A DNA stretch of 64,000 nt from Phoronis australis (GCA_002633005.1 NMRA01000549.1:207872-271871); one strand, 5' to 3'. Shown: positions 44,791-59,000, counted from the first letter of the stretch. Made by a program: numbers and translations. The notes: a model not told the origin generated them from the sequence alone.

Positions 44791-45054
44791 CAAAGCGACC
44801 CACTGAACGAAAGGTTAGCATCCAGACTGATAGGCAATGACCATCGCCTCTGTTGGCCCGAACCAGAGGCAATGTAGCTCCTATAGGCGATCCATACGCC
44901 GGAAGCTTTTCGGCAAATTATGCCTCGCACCAACTAAACCATCAAAGTCACGTTGTTATAAATACCTTTGCGCATAGAGGAACACCTTAGGATGTTGTCG
45001 ATGTGTTTAATTCCTTCCAACTCGTACAAATACTCCCGTTATCAAACTTTTTTT

Positions 45055-45555
45055 TCGAGCAGTCCCTATTTCAGTTCCCAAAATCGTGAACTCAACATTT
45101 TTATACTGCGCACGCTCCAATTTTTACCGCACTCGCTAGGTGATGTGACTTCATGACCTCAATCTTTAAATAGGCCAATGGTGAATCATTGCGGTCTTGT
45201 AAATCAAATGTTCGTTTCCAAAATGCCACCACTTATACTTGTCTTTAATTGGTGTTACTTGAAACTGATTGTATTTCAAAGAATTATTGTTTGTATTTGA
45301 TAAAAATAAATGCTGTTGATATGACATTTAATAGTCTTTGTGCACATGTTTGACATTTTAATGTTTAACAACACGGCAAATGCACGGCTGGTTCCCAGCA
45401 GCACATATGCAAAGGACGGGAACTTCAGCTTTCAAAGTTCGCCGGTAGGACCGCAACTTCTGACCTTCGGCCTGGTTAAAAGAATCTCTTGGCGTGCGCC
45501 GAGTGAAAATGTTGAGTTCACGATTTTGGGAACTGAAATAGGGACCGTTCCAATT
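45055..45555. repeat. Inverted pair of a 55-60 bp repeat
   Basis: CAGTCCCTATTTCAGTTCCC, then AAAATCGTGAACTCAACATT, near 45059-45100 reappears as the reverse complement at about 45505-45550. It may be one element with long terminal inverted repeats or two copies in opposite orientation. Confidence 0.65.
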
Positions 45556-45619
45556 TTCACGAAATTTGCACACGACGTGTAGATCGGAAAGTCCTGGAAG
45601 CCTATTGTTTTTGGTCATG

Positions 45620-45663
45620 ATCGGATACAAAATGGCAGACGTGGTTGCCATTTTGTATCCGAT
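45620..45663. repeat. Perfect 18-bp hairpin with 8-nt loop
   Basis: ATCGGATACAAAATGGCA and its exact reverse complement TGCCATTTTGTATCCGAT are separated by GACGTGGT. Confidence 0.85.
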
Positions 45664-45779
45664 TCCACAGTCAAGTGCTCGTAGAGGCCGCATTTTTCGA
45701 CGTACATTGCTGAAAATCAGTACGATTATATGAGATCGCATGTGATACAAATGTGCTGAAAATCGTTGACTTCCGGTCA

Positions 45780-45975
45780 AAGATGGCGGAAATATTGGAA
45801 GTGGCGCATGCGCACCCCGAAATATGGCCAAAAACATTTTCTCCTGTAGAGAGCGCATTTGCGAACCAATCACTTTCAAATTGGTCGCGTGTTTGTTGAG
45901 TTTAATAAGCTTTTATAAAAGTTTATTGAACCGGAAGTCACTTTCAAGATGGCAGCTGTGGCGCATGTTCACACG
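45780..45975 (+). promoter_or_regulatory. Promoter-like motif cluster upstream of FSIP1
   Basis: AAGATGGCGG (YY1-like) near 45781, GCGCATGCGCAC (NRF1-like) near 45806 and CAAGATGGCAGC near 45947 lie about 1.1-1.2 kb before the first coding exon of FSIP1, which opens at an acceptor. They may mark the FSIP1 promoter or belong to a dispersed repeat carrying such motifs. Confidence 0.3.
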
Positions 45976-47013
45976 GTTTCAATCGTTCTGGTGTCGCATT
46001 TTTAACGGGAAGAGCAAATGACGTGAATTTTTGCATGTGGATTCCTTGAAGTATGGCCTTTCAAAAAGTCTGCAAGAGTGTATTTCTCAGACTTACCATT
46101 TTCGAGTTATTTGGCTTTGAATTTCAAAAAAAATGGCAAATTTTCAATTTTTTCGAAAAATTTTTGGATTTTTGCCAAACTATCACTTTAGATAGAGTTT
46201 TGAACGGGCTTTCAGAAGATATTTTACAGTTTGCGCTACGACGTCTACTTTTTGAATTATTCGAGATTTTCGGATACCGTTGTTCCTTCGGTCACCTATG
46301 CAAGAACGCAGCTGGCTGGCTTTCAGTTCACATTGTTTTGGTTATGCCTAGTTGACCCCGACTGATCCAGCCAGCATTGTCCTACTGTAGAGTGAAATTT
46401 CAGGCCAAATAACTTTGCTCTGCAGACTGTCACATAGCGCCACCTATTTTGGAATGTGGGAATAAAGCATGGCTCGTCCGTCATGTTGCGCCATCTGTTG
46501 TTCTTTATTGTAGTTGATTGTATGGCCTCTATTTGATTTCTTCGCTAGTCACATGAATGTTATCGTGTTTTTCATAATTGCCGCCTTGATCGTCATGATT
46601 GTCGTCGTCCTCCCCATCGTCGTCTTTTCGATTAATTCCGCCAAGTGTCGCTCTTCCGAGCGCTCTCCTTTCTTTTGTCATTCTTTTGTTTCACAAATCA
46701 CACTGTTCACATTGAAAGGTCTCAGTTTACTGAAAACATTCACTGCAGATGGGTCCAAGCTAAGAGAAAATTAGGAAATTGAAATTTGTGGGCTTGCCAT
46801 AGTATTAAGTTGATCAGTGCTGTGTTTACAACTTTCACTATCTGTGCTTGTACACTATCTTTTTTTAATATTTGTGGCGTCCAGTCTAGTTAGCTGAAAT
46901 TGGTACAACTGGGAAAAGTCATAGTTTGTATCTTGTTTGAAGTAGGCATGCAGCATTCTGAGAATTATTTTCGTGGCCCGAAAAATGAATGATGTTTTCC
47001 TGTTTCATTTCAG

Positions 47014-47071
47014 TGTTGAATATATTAACTAGCTGATGTTAAAGATGTGAAACGTGTGCTGGCTTGCTAAA
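47014..47071 (+). other. FSIP1 5' UTR part of the first coding exon
   Basis: The acceptor TGTTTCATTTCAG (AG at 47012-47013) precedes 58 nt of leader. An upstream untranslated exon is implied. Confidence 0.55.
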
Positions 47072-50000
47072 ATGTCAAGACCACCAAGTCAACAGAAATG
47101 GGAAAGTTCTATGAACATCATTCGTGGAAGTCTTGATGAAATCACACGACCAGCAAGTAATTCCAGCCGTAATGGTAGTCGTGCTGGGAGCCGAGTGTCT
47201 CAGCACAGCAGCACCACCTTCAGGAGGAAAGTTGAAACGAGTGGAGCTTTTGAGATTCTCCCACCGGAGATAACTCCAGCACAGGTTTGTTGTACAGTCA
47301 GCACGAATGAATCGGTGTTGATGTTGTTGCTGTTGTTACCAATGAAGGAAGAGTGTTGAGAGTATTGAAGAAATGCCGTGGCCTTTTTTATTTTATTTTT
47401 TTTACCCAATTTTGTCATTCGTCTTTATCGCATTAGCTACTATAGTTATTTATCTGATGTTATTATCCCCATTAGGAGTGTGATGTAGCAGTTGAAGAGT
47501 ATGACTCGGCTGAATCAGACTACAGCGATGACTCGTTTGAAGAAAGCGTTGAGTCAAACCAACAAAAGACAGAAAATAACTGGAGTGCAAAGAAGAGGTA
47601 TCATGTCTTAAGGTTATCTAAACATAGTAACTGTGACTTAATTGATCTTATATGGAGTTTGATTGACAGCTGGTTAGTTGTTTGTCACCACTAAATCCTT
47701 GAGGGATTCCTAAGCTTTTGAATTTGTGGTGAATTGTTCATCAAAAGGTTTTCAGCTCATTAGATGACACCTCTGGTGAAGCAGCAGAGTATTATGTCAC
47801 TCAATGTTGTCCATTTCTTTTGTAAAATTAAAAAATAACTGTTAGAATTAGCAGTTCCTTTCGCAAATGACCAGCCTAATCGTCCCTTGTGATTTTGTTT
47901 TTGCAGCCTTGACACAAAGATGATGCGACCTGAAGCTAGTAGCAAGTGGAGCTCTGAGCACACTGAACCTTCAGGACTGAATCAACACTTCACTAGTAAC
48001 CAAATAGCTCTTACAGGTAATGGTGTAGTCAAACCACATGTTTTTATGGGCAAACAAAAATTGTGGTAAGTTGCGTATAGTCGGCATCCCTTCCCGAGAT
48101 CCGTTTGTTCGTTACCTCTGCTGTCGTTACCTTTGCTTCTCTATTGATTATCTCAAACATATTTCTTTTAAATAACAGATCCCAATGAAGTTTGAGTTAA
48201 ATAGTGGAATGTGCCAGCACTTGTCGACTTTCATACAGACTCGCACACCTGTTTGCTGTTATTTTTCAGCAGGAAATTCCTTGTCCGTCGTTTTTTTTGT
48301 GAGAAGACTTATAGTACGTGATACTAATAAACACGTAGACACGAAGATACATGTCATTTGTGGTGCAGTCGAGGGCACATTTGAGTGCTTTGGTTCCTTT
48401 TGCTTCACACTCAGCTATATTTTTTCAGTAAATCATATAATTGAACTTTTTTGCAAATTGTGTGTATAGTGTTTATAATGTTGGTTTTCACGTTTTCAAA
48501 ATATGTGATACAGTGTGTTTTCCTTTAAAAATACTACCATTTGTAACAGTAATGTGTTTACAAAATTTCTTGATCCCATGTGCTACATTTATAATACCTG
48601 CTAGTTATTGTCAATAGTTATCTGAATGTCCTACCACATGCTCTTTTCCTGAACATTAAGTAATGTTAGCCTGCTATGCATAGACGGTCATTACAGGCGA
48701 AAGTTCAGTATGATTTTTCACATGGTAATCAGGAAATGAGGCTACTGAACAGTTACAAATAAAGTGTGTACAGTGACATCAGTTGTTGTTGTCATCAGGA
48801 AATGAGACTAGTAAACAATTACAAGAAGAATGTGTACAGTGACATCTGTTGTTCATGTCATCAGGTAATGAGAATAGTAAGTTACATGTAGACTGTGGGC
48901 AGTGACATCTGTTATTTCCCTTGGTTAGGTGGTGAGGAGCCTGAGTTGGACAGTGATGAAGAGAATGATATTGTTAAGCAGATCAGGGCAGAGATCACGC
49001 AGCAGGTTAAACAGGAAATGAAGGGCGAGTTAGACCTGTACAGAAAGTAGGTATTCTATTTGTTTAGCCACGGGGAACACAATAATGTCTAATGAAGTAG
49101 GTCCCCTGGGTCTATGTGTGCAGTCACATCAGAATCCAACTATGTCTAATGAAGTAGGTACCCTGGGTCTATGTGTGCAATCGCTGGGGGAATACAGCTA
49201 TGTCTAATGAAGTCGGTCCCTCGGGTCTATATGTCCAGTCCTGGGGAACACAACTATGCAGTGTAATTGTAGTGACCAGAAGGTCCTGGGATACTCTTCA
49301 TGACTTGTTACATGAGTTATACTGATACAGGGGCACTTTTTGAATGGAAAAATGTTTGCTATAGTCTCTTTTCGTAAAAAATAAAACAATATGTTTGCAG
49401 GCAGAAAATGCAGTGTGAAAGAAAATTGTACATTACAGTCAGTGTTTTAGTTTGTTAGTAACAGGAGAAATGAGATGTAGATAATAGTTTGATAGCAAAA
49501 TGTTTTCAGTAACGAGACAGTAATAAATAGTCCAAGGTTGGCCAGGTGATGTTTGTCATCTCCAGGACAAACAATGGCTCTCATGACCAGCAGTCAATGC
49601 CTTGAGAAAGTCACCCATTGATGCCTAGTAAGAGCTTTATGTGGTATGTTTTGTTGTTGTGTAGAAAGTTTGAGGCTGATTCTAAAACACAAGAAGAAGA
49701 TGACCTCGCTGACATGGAGCCAAAGTTGAAAGAGGCCATTTTAAAAATGCGAAAGTATGATAGAATTTTAAGGAAGAGAGTTGTTCGAGAAAAGGAAGTG
49801 AAGCATGATAGAGTCATGTTACAAAGACGGTGAGTGTGTGTAATGTTACAACTAGGTTATGTGTGTGTAATGTTGCAAGGACGGGTTGTGTGTCTGATGT
49901 TACAAAGACTGTAAGTGTGTGTAATGTTGCAAGGAGGTTAAGTGTGTCTAATTTTTGCAAAGACAGTAAGAGTTTCTAATGTTACAAAGAGGTTAAGTGT

Positions 50001-53000
50001 GTGTAATGTTACAAGGACAGTAAGTGTTTGTAATGTTATAAAAAATTATTAAGTGTGTAATTCTGCAAAGACATTAAGTGTGTTACAAAGGCATACACTC
50101 CTTACAATTGGATTTCTTTCACCCAATTAAAGGGGTTTATCAAAATTCAAATATTTCAAGGAGATACCAGTGAAAACTATAACTTGTTTAGGTCTTTTAT
50201 TTATCAAAAATCAGAATTTTGGTTTGCAAATTAAGGCATATTCTTTTGTTTTTGAAAACAGAATCAGAAATTTATGTCTTTCTTTGACACGTTGCTTTAT
50301 TCAGCTGTAGTTAATGTCCCGTCAGTAACTTGGTAGCAAATTCCCCTGACATTTGTCCAGCTTCACCAACATTATGTCTACGGTTTTAAAGAAAATCAAA
50401 GTTTTTGCTGGAAATTGTCCGAAAATTATATGAGAATTTTGGCAAAAACTACTTTGTTATAAAAGAGTGCCCCGACAGCTGCCTTGGTCAACTGAGCATT
50501 GTGGTCCTTGCTGCCATACTGTTTTCATTGTTTTGTAAACCAATCACTCTCGCACCCTTACAAACATGAACTGCCATGGTTTTAAAGATTGGACAACTTT
50601 ATCTATTTTTACTGATCATAGACCAAAATCTCCCAAACATGTTGCCTGAAAGCTGTCAAGAGTAAGTTCACAGGCACTCTTTTTATTAATTTGTATTCAA
50701 AAACTGAGTCAAGTACTGTGTTCATAAGTTCACAAATAATCACTTGAAATGACATGTTTCCATGATTTTTTACTTCACACTTTTTATTTGCAAATCGAGA
50801 AGTCATTCAAAACTGTATAAAACTGTGTTAGTGCTAATTATCAGCTCATCTGAAAACAGCCGACAAAGAAGATAAAATTTTAGCTGAGAATTTGCAGGAA
50901 AACTGATGATGAGAATTGTGTAAATCAGAAAAGAAACTTTTGGAATTCTTAATCTCATATTTCGTCGGATTTTTGAAGAGATTCTGTCAACTTCTTTTCA
51001 AAACTACTGTGCTTTGCAAAAACTTTGATATTTCGAAACACTTCTGGTTTAGGTTACCTGAAGAAAGAAATGAATTGTTGTTTATTTGATAATCACTGAT
51101 GTGTGTTATCTTCAGGTTAAGGGAGGAACTTGATCAGCTGAACTCTAATACCAAAGAAGAGGGTAAGAAGGAGCTGAAAGAAGTGAAGACCAATACGGAG
51201 AGGTTTCTGGCTTTGGCTCCACCCCCTAAGCACAGCGAAGGTGATGATTGGCTTAAAATTGTAACATTATAGTTTATCTGACAGTTACTAGCCCCTCTTC
51301 CTTTATCAGCATTTTTCCTGAAGGGCATTTTCAAATAATTATTTGAAATAATTATATAATTATTGAAAAAATTCTTTACACTCAACTGTATAGTCTTTTA
51401 AAAATAATTCACCATTTGCTGTAGTTTTGTTTGTATTTTTGCTGCCAGATGACCTCTCAAAGGATGTCTCAGGTAATATTGCTAAAGTCAGTGTCATTGT
51501 GTTTCTAAATCTGTAGTCCTGGGTTGTGTGACGTGGACACGAGGAGAAATTGCAATGAGAAACCTTCTTGTTTTCGGTACAGAAACAGTGAATTCTCAAC
51601 ATTCCAACCTCACCGACCAATCATATCAGTGACATGCATTTTGCGGGGCACACTAGTATGGTACCAAGCATACTCGCAAAAGACTCACACGAGTGATTCT
51701 ATATGGGTTTGCATGATTCATTTTTCACTAGTTTCTTGCACCGCTAAATGTGAGCACTGAAATATTTAGTTTTATGCTTTGGAGATGCGCAACTATTATT
51801 CTTTAGCTAAAATACATGTCTTCAATAATGGTAATTTTTAACCTTACTTTTCCGCACATTGTAGAAGATCCACAGGCTGGAAAATGTGTACGCTTGGTAT
51901 TTGCTCCATGGTTGAGGGAGTAAAACATAAGTTCTTTTGCCTGTATGTTGTGTGGAAATTCATGTTCTAAGCAAAATTTGACATTTTCCTTAACTATAAC
52001 CTTCAATCTACTCTTCTGTTAATTCATTGTGTCTTAATATTTTATGAATTTATATGGAACAATTGAGATGCAGTGGCGATGCTTAGACATGTAAGTGTGG
52101 TGAGCACGCATGAGTGTGGATTATTATCTATTAAGTGGAATGATATGGCAGAAGCACCATAGTGCAGTTTACTTAGGAGTGTTGTGGACAGGCGGTGTGG
52201 TCAGGCATTGTGGATAGGGGCAGTGTGGACAGACATTATTGATGGGCAGTGTTGACGGTCATGGTAGACAGCCAATGTTGATGGAAATTGTGGACGGGCA
52301 ACGTTGATGGACATTGTGGACGGGCAATGTGGATGGCCATTGTGGACGGGCAACATTGATGGACATTGTGGACGGGCAATGTGGACGGGCAATGTGGACG
52401 GATGTTCTGTGCAGATGTTCTGCAGTTTCCTTCTGGTTTGTTTGGTTGCAGGAAAAGTCTGCTTTTGCCTAGTTTGCTGTCATGTCATTATTTCTGCTTT
52501 TTTGCTGGTGTGACAAATCTTGGGAACATTGAAGTTACTCTTGTGTTATTCATCTAGTAACTCCTCATTTGTTGTTTTCAGGTATCGTGGATGAAGATGA
52601 GACACCTCTATCACCTGTGTTTCCTACACAGGTGTTAGATGATGGAACTCAGTCAGCACAAGGGGCACACGGCTCACCACGCGGGGCAGGAAGTGAGTGA
52701 CTGTTGTGTCTTATCAGTGTGCTAGGACAATAGTTATGTGATGACACGCTTTACCTTGCGGTACCATCTGATAATCCTACTCGGTTGTAAGTTTGTCATG
52801 CAAGAATTGTGTGGTGACAGGTTCATAACTTCATCTCCTTTTGGTGTTGGCTGGTTTTGCCATGTGGTTGTAATTGGCGATGTGTAACCACAGGTAGATT
52901 TGGTCACACAATGTTCAAAGTTGCTCTTGATAGCATAGCATCTTCTGAATCAATTTTTAGCAGGGTCATATCCTGGCATTATAGTTGAGGTCTACGATTT

Positions 53001-56000
53001 GGGCATTTTTATTTTGTATGCGTGGTCAGGGTTGTTAACATTCTTAAATTATCCCAGTGTAAACAGTAAATGGACATCCAATTTTGTACTATATCCTTCG
53101 TGTAAGTTTGCATGCATTGTGTTCCCCCTGTGAAGCCATTGAAAGGCTGATCCCAGAATGTGTTTCCAGTTGATATCATTCTATGAGTTAAATTGTCCAA
53201 CATAGTGCAGTTGTGTATGTGTTAAGTTAATACCAGTTGTCATCTATGTGGTTAACTTCTGCTGCAGCCTCCTTTTCAAAAGTCTCAAGTGATGATGTTG
53301 AGTTCGATGACCTTGACACTGGCAAAGGAAAGAAAAAAAGGAATAAAGATGAGGATGGGAAGAAGGGTCAACACAAAGATTTTGTCAAAAGGAATATTCA
53401 GGTACAAAATGAGCTGAAGTAACTGATCTGTACAGTATTACAGCATAGCTTAAGTGATTCAATGTTCCCAGCACAGATCTTCCTGTTGATAGCACAGTAG
53501 GTTATTTAGTTGGTTTGGTGGTAGTTGTGTCATGCCACCTGCAGGTGACCTTCAGCAAGGTCAGACTGTATTGGCTGAATTCAGTGTGCTGATGATTGAA
53601 CTACAGATGAATTGCTTTAATTTGTATTAATGTAGCGACCAAGTTTGCTATTCAAAAAAAAGTTTGCTATTCAGCGTATTTCAGTATAGAGTTAAATGGT
53701 TCATATTTTGGCTTTTTTAATGGCTTTTTACACAGTTTTGACTTTTTGGAATGAAAGCAGTTTAGGACAAACACCATGCCTACCAGGGAAAGTTCTCCAT
53801 TTTTTTTTCTTAAGCACCAAGTAGCACTAAACTATGCCTTACCTTGTTCAAGCCTTGTACCATATTTATCACTTAGCTACCATCAGTTAAATAAATGTTT
53901 TTGACAAAAAATTGTGGACATTCACAACATTGTGGGCATTCACAACAATGTTAGCTTTTAAAATTGGAAGAGAACGATTTGATAGTTATTTTTGCTTAAA
54001 ATTGGTAAGATTTTAATATATTGGGTATATTCCATGTAACAAGATCAAACTATAACTATACTTAGGTGGACGGCCAATGGTAGAAATATCTTTTTATGTG
54101 ACTAAGCACTTTGTGCTACTGTGAACCCCGGGTTTTTTCAAGTGTTTTGTGTCTGTGTGCAGTTGCCTGACCTTATAGATGCAGATGGTTATTCCAAACT
54201 GTCGAGTTTTATAGTTTTTGCCAATTTTATGATGATTTTCATTCAAGTTGGATAATTGCTTTCAGATATTCATTAAGGTCAGCCATTTTGTGACCGATAC
54301 GTTTCATATGATATTTTACAAATTGACACTTCAAAGTTTATCGAGTAATCAGTGCATTTTCCTCATAGCCACTTCCCATACTACTACCACAGCGCCCTCT
54401 CTGATTCTGTGGTATTTACCCACAATGCTTTACACCACCCTGCTGCTGACATAACTATTGTTATACTAGTTAAGTTTTGCTGTTACACTGTTAGTTGTAG
54501 TACTGAGTTAAAATGTTTGTAAAGCTGAGTGGAGCATTGATAAATCATTCTTCTCTTGACTTGGCTCAAAGTGACCTTACGTTTCATAAAGCCGAAGGGG
54601 ACATGATAAATCCTTCTTCACTTGACTCTGTTTAAAATGACCTTACCTTTTGTAAAGCTGAGTGGAGCATGATAAATCATTCTTCACTTGACTTGGCTAT
54701 AAGTGACCTTACATTTCATAAAGCCTAATGGGGCATGATAAATCCTTCTTCACTTGACTCTGTTTAAAGTGATCTTACCTTTTGTAAAGCTGAGTAGGGC
54801 ATGACAAATCATTCTTCACTTGACTTGCCTCAAACTGACCGTACCTTACTAGGTCAGTCATGCGCTCGGCTTTTCTACCTCTGCAAAAGAGGAGATATGT
54901 ATTCAAGAAGTGGGAATTCTAGAAGTAGATTTACGTGGTTCTACATACACGGAGATAGTGGTAATTAAAATGACTTTACCAGTGTTTGGAAAACATTGCA
55001 GCCCTTCTATCTCTGTTAATTACATGTATGTATTAATGTTGATGCACTTACATCTTGCATACGTTGTTTAATTATTGTCTCATTGTGTCTTTGTAGTTGG
55101 CTGCAGATGCTGGGAACATCATAGCAATGACTGATGATGAGAAACACAGAGTCGAGAACTTATTGGCTGATCTAGACAGTTTACCAGACATTCCCGAAGA
55201 GGGCACTGTGCCTCAAGCATTTGAGGTAGGTCACTAGATAATTTTATATGTTTTGTTCTTTGTGGGTTTGGTGATGTTTCTGAGAGTTGCAAATTAATTT
55301 ATCGTTTTTGTTCTTTAGTAGCCTGTAAACTGGTTTATGTATTATGGTGCTGATAATCACTGTACATTAGGGACAGATACCTAAATTTGATTAATATTAC
55401 GTAGTCTAATAACCGTCCATTTCCAACGCATAAAAGTATAATATTTTGGAATCCTCGATGACTGAAAAATCTTAATTTGTGCCTTTCAGCCTTAAAACGC
55501 CGTGCAATCGTTTATAAATGTGAAGATTTCTTGCAAATTGAAGAGAAATTGATGTTCCAAACTATTAAGCTTTGAACATCTAAAGGCCTGAAAATGGCAA
55601 CAGAAGTCAGTAGAAGCCATCTCAAGCAATTTGTGTTTAAAGAAATGTTATGGAAAATAAAGGAAAAATAAATAATTATGTTAGCTTAATTCAATGTGTG
55701 AAGTGAATATTGCATTTTTGAAAAAAAAAACAAAGAAGGTTGACAATTACCTGAAACTAGGGATCATCAGTATTATAATTGTAATTTAAATAAAAGCAAT
55801 GTTATTTCTCCATCTGGAAGACATGCTTAATATTTACCTGTTTTCAGTTATCTTGATGCTCATCCAACAAATCATTGTGAATCTATGCAAGTGACATAAA
55901 TAGGAAAAATTATAGTGTTTGGGACAAAAGTAAAGCAGAGACCCATCTTTCAAAAACGTGCTAAGCATTCTTGTAAATGCTCAAAATTTGTTTGGTGAAG

Positions 56001-59000
56001 CCTCTACTATACTAGCAATGCTTTCAATGAAGTAAACTTTCTTAAATGTTATGTGTAGAGCAATTTTGTCAAAAAAAAAACATTTCACTTACCCACAATA
56101 CTCAATTGTGTCTGTATTCTGGTCTCACCAACCACACATCTGTTAAAGGATAATCCGTTTGCTGTGGTCGTCCAACCTGGAGAAGGCTTTCTGCCTGATC
56201 AGCTGGAAATGAAAGCTCTTCAGGACATAGACTCTAGACTGAAAGCATTGCTTCCTGCCTCCGACTTTGAGTCCATCACTAGCACACCCACATTTAATGC
56301 TCACAGAGAGGAATACAAGGTAGGTGATGACCAAACTTAACTACCCTCTCTTTATCTTTTCTCCATGAAATTGTTTTTCTTTTACGTGTGTCACGTATGC
56401 TGTTCAAGAATGTTTGGACAAGATTAATTGTATCATCTTAGTGCAGTACATTGAAGTATATTCTCATTGTGCTGTAATTCAGTGTCTTGTTTTTATCAGC
56501 ATGTTGTCGTGATAAACACTTATGGTTTCTCTAGCTTGTTTATGTTGTTGCCTCTGCTCATAAAATCTTTTTTTGTATTGCACTAGTCTGATGTCATAGT
56601 AAGAACTACTCCCTGTTCATAACATTCTTGTTTTTACTGAATTAGCCTGATGTTATGTTTATAACTACTCCCTGTTAATAACACCCTTGATTTTACTGAA
56701 CTAGTCTTATGTCATGGTTAGAACTACTCCCAGCTCGTAACATCCTTGTTTTCATTGCTGCACATTAAACCTTGGTGTTTTCATTAAAGTGTTACTTAAA
56801 TAGTATAAGCAAATCAATCAGATAAAGTACTGTTTCCCATCATGGTGTCTAATTCCATTCATAAATTGTTGTGGCATGTTGCTATGGCTTACAAATATTT
56901 CATTGCAGAGTCTTTTCACACGCACTGGCATTCAGACTACAGATGAATATATTGAACAACTGGGTGAGAAGGCGTTGAAGGACACGAGAGAAGACAGAGA
57001 CTACAAGAAAAGGCTGGCTGATATAGAGGGAGAACTGAACATGTTGACTTGTGCTGTGGAACAGGAGGTGAGTTGTCAGTCTATCAGAATATCATTTTGT
57101 ACCGAATTGCCATTCTACAATAACCTTAGGAAAGGGTATTTGCCTGCATGGAGCTTCAACAATGCCAGTGTTACAAAATTCATCATATTCATGACTATGA
57201 AGGAAATTTTCCACCCCAAAATTTACCAAAGCAATGCTGACACTGCACGTGCATGTTACTGTATCTGCATGTTACTGCATGTGTATATTACTGTGTGTGC
57301 ATGGTACTGTGTGTGCGTGTTACTGCGTCTGCATGTTACTGCATGTGTGTGTTACTGCGTGTGTATGTTACTAAGGACCTTGTGATCACTATCAGTTTTT
57401 CAATCAATTTCAAAACGTTTTGTACAGTATATCCTTTTTCCTATGGAATAGAATGAACAAATATTTACAAAATGCCAGTATTTATGGGGCTACTAAATGC
57501 CATGATGCATTGTCCATTCTAAATTTTAGGTTGTGCTAAAAGTGGATTCATTAAGGTATAATAATTAAAACTCTAATTTTCAAGGAGTTCAATTTTATTG
57601 ATGGAACTTTCCAACAATTTGTTTGAACAAGTACAAGAGCCGTCAATACTAGATGGAGTGATGCTTGTATGAAGATTTTTGCATATAATTAGTGGGATGG
57701 GATCTGCTTTTAAGGTACAAGCCATGCGAAATCGGTGACTTACCAATGACAACTTAACCACAATCTTTTACATGTAACAAGTGGTAATGTGTCGGGAGTG
57801 AAGCAAAGTCACCGTCTTATGCAGATTAAGGAGCGGAGTGGTGATAGGTAACTGAATGATTGTTTTATTCTTTGATTAATTCCCTCTCACTCTCAATTGC
57901 AATCTTGTTATCCATGTAGTACATTGAAACTTTTGACCTGATGTTTATTTCTCCGCTTCCCACCAGATGGAGTCTCCGGTTCTGTCTGAGGATCAGCTAC
58001 AGGATCTCATCCAGCAGTGTCTAAGGACCATGTCCAGGGCTTCAGCAGAGACAGAGTCATTATCATCCACACCAAGGTACTCACACTGTTTGCACCAAAT
58101 CTCTAGGCTTCTCAGCTTTCATAGGGGTACACATTTGATTTTATAAAAAAAATCACTGCTGTAAATTAACTAATCACTTTGAAGCTAGAAGGCAGTAGAC
58201 ATCTTCATTCTCAAATAACCAGTCTCCATGTATGAGGAAAGTCGTGTATTGCTATCACCAAGTTCCCCAGATCCAGCAGCAGTTTAAACTGACAACTTTA
58301 CTGTGTACTCACACATTACATTGTTTCTCACAATCACACAACAGGTGGCGTGATGATTGCAGTGCATATTGCAGTGTGTGATTATAAACCGTAAATAACC
58401 CAAAAACATCGTATAATAATGTAGATATACATGGATATATCATCACAGTTTTATATGACATTGTGTGTTTACAAAAAGTTTTGTTGTTGTAGATCTCCGC
58501 GCACTGCTCAACTAGAGCTACTGCAGAACCCTCCTAAACTGTCAGAGGATGTGCTTCAGTCACTACTTACTGAGGCCAGAGGTTCTATAGCCAGTAGTCG
58601 TGTCAATACGTACCGCTCTGAGATTGAAGACAGTGTTAGTCATGGTAAGCAGGTGTGATATGGACTTCAACATATTGCCAGGGATTGCCTGCAGATATAT
58701 CAACATTTTCTCCGTCATGTTGATGTGGTGATTCAAAACAGTGTTACAGTTTGTAGTTCTCAAAATAAACTGAGTGAACTTTGACCCACTCAATGACACA
58801 TCTGATGGAACTATGGTCACGATGAAAGAGCTGTTTTTGATTTATTTACCAATCAGATGTAATTTTTGTTGTTACGCAACAGCTTTGTTTTTTTATTTTT
58901 AGTATCAAGCCATTGTTAGTCTTGTGTAGACTGACAGACAGACTTCCTGTAAAAAGCACGTGCTCTGAGAGACCTGGTGAACTTTTAACTTAGAATTAAC

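Noticed and set aside
45358-45879. 173-codon minus-strand open frame
   Set aside because: It spans one arm of the inverted repeat and the perfect hairpin, has no recognisable domain, and is interrupted by repeat structure. Most likely chance.
52201-52392. Minus-strand frame with PVHIARPQCPS repeats
   Set aside because: It is a translation of the GTGGACGGGCA minisatellite.
57253-57456. Cysteine-rich open frame, possible small secreted peptide
   Set aside because: It is produced by the TG-rich tandem repeat in FSIP1 intron 12.
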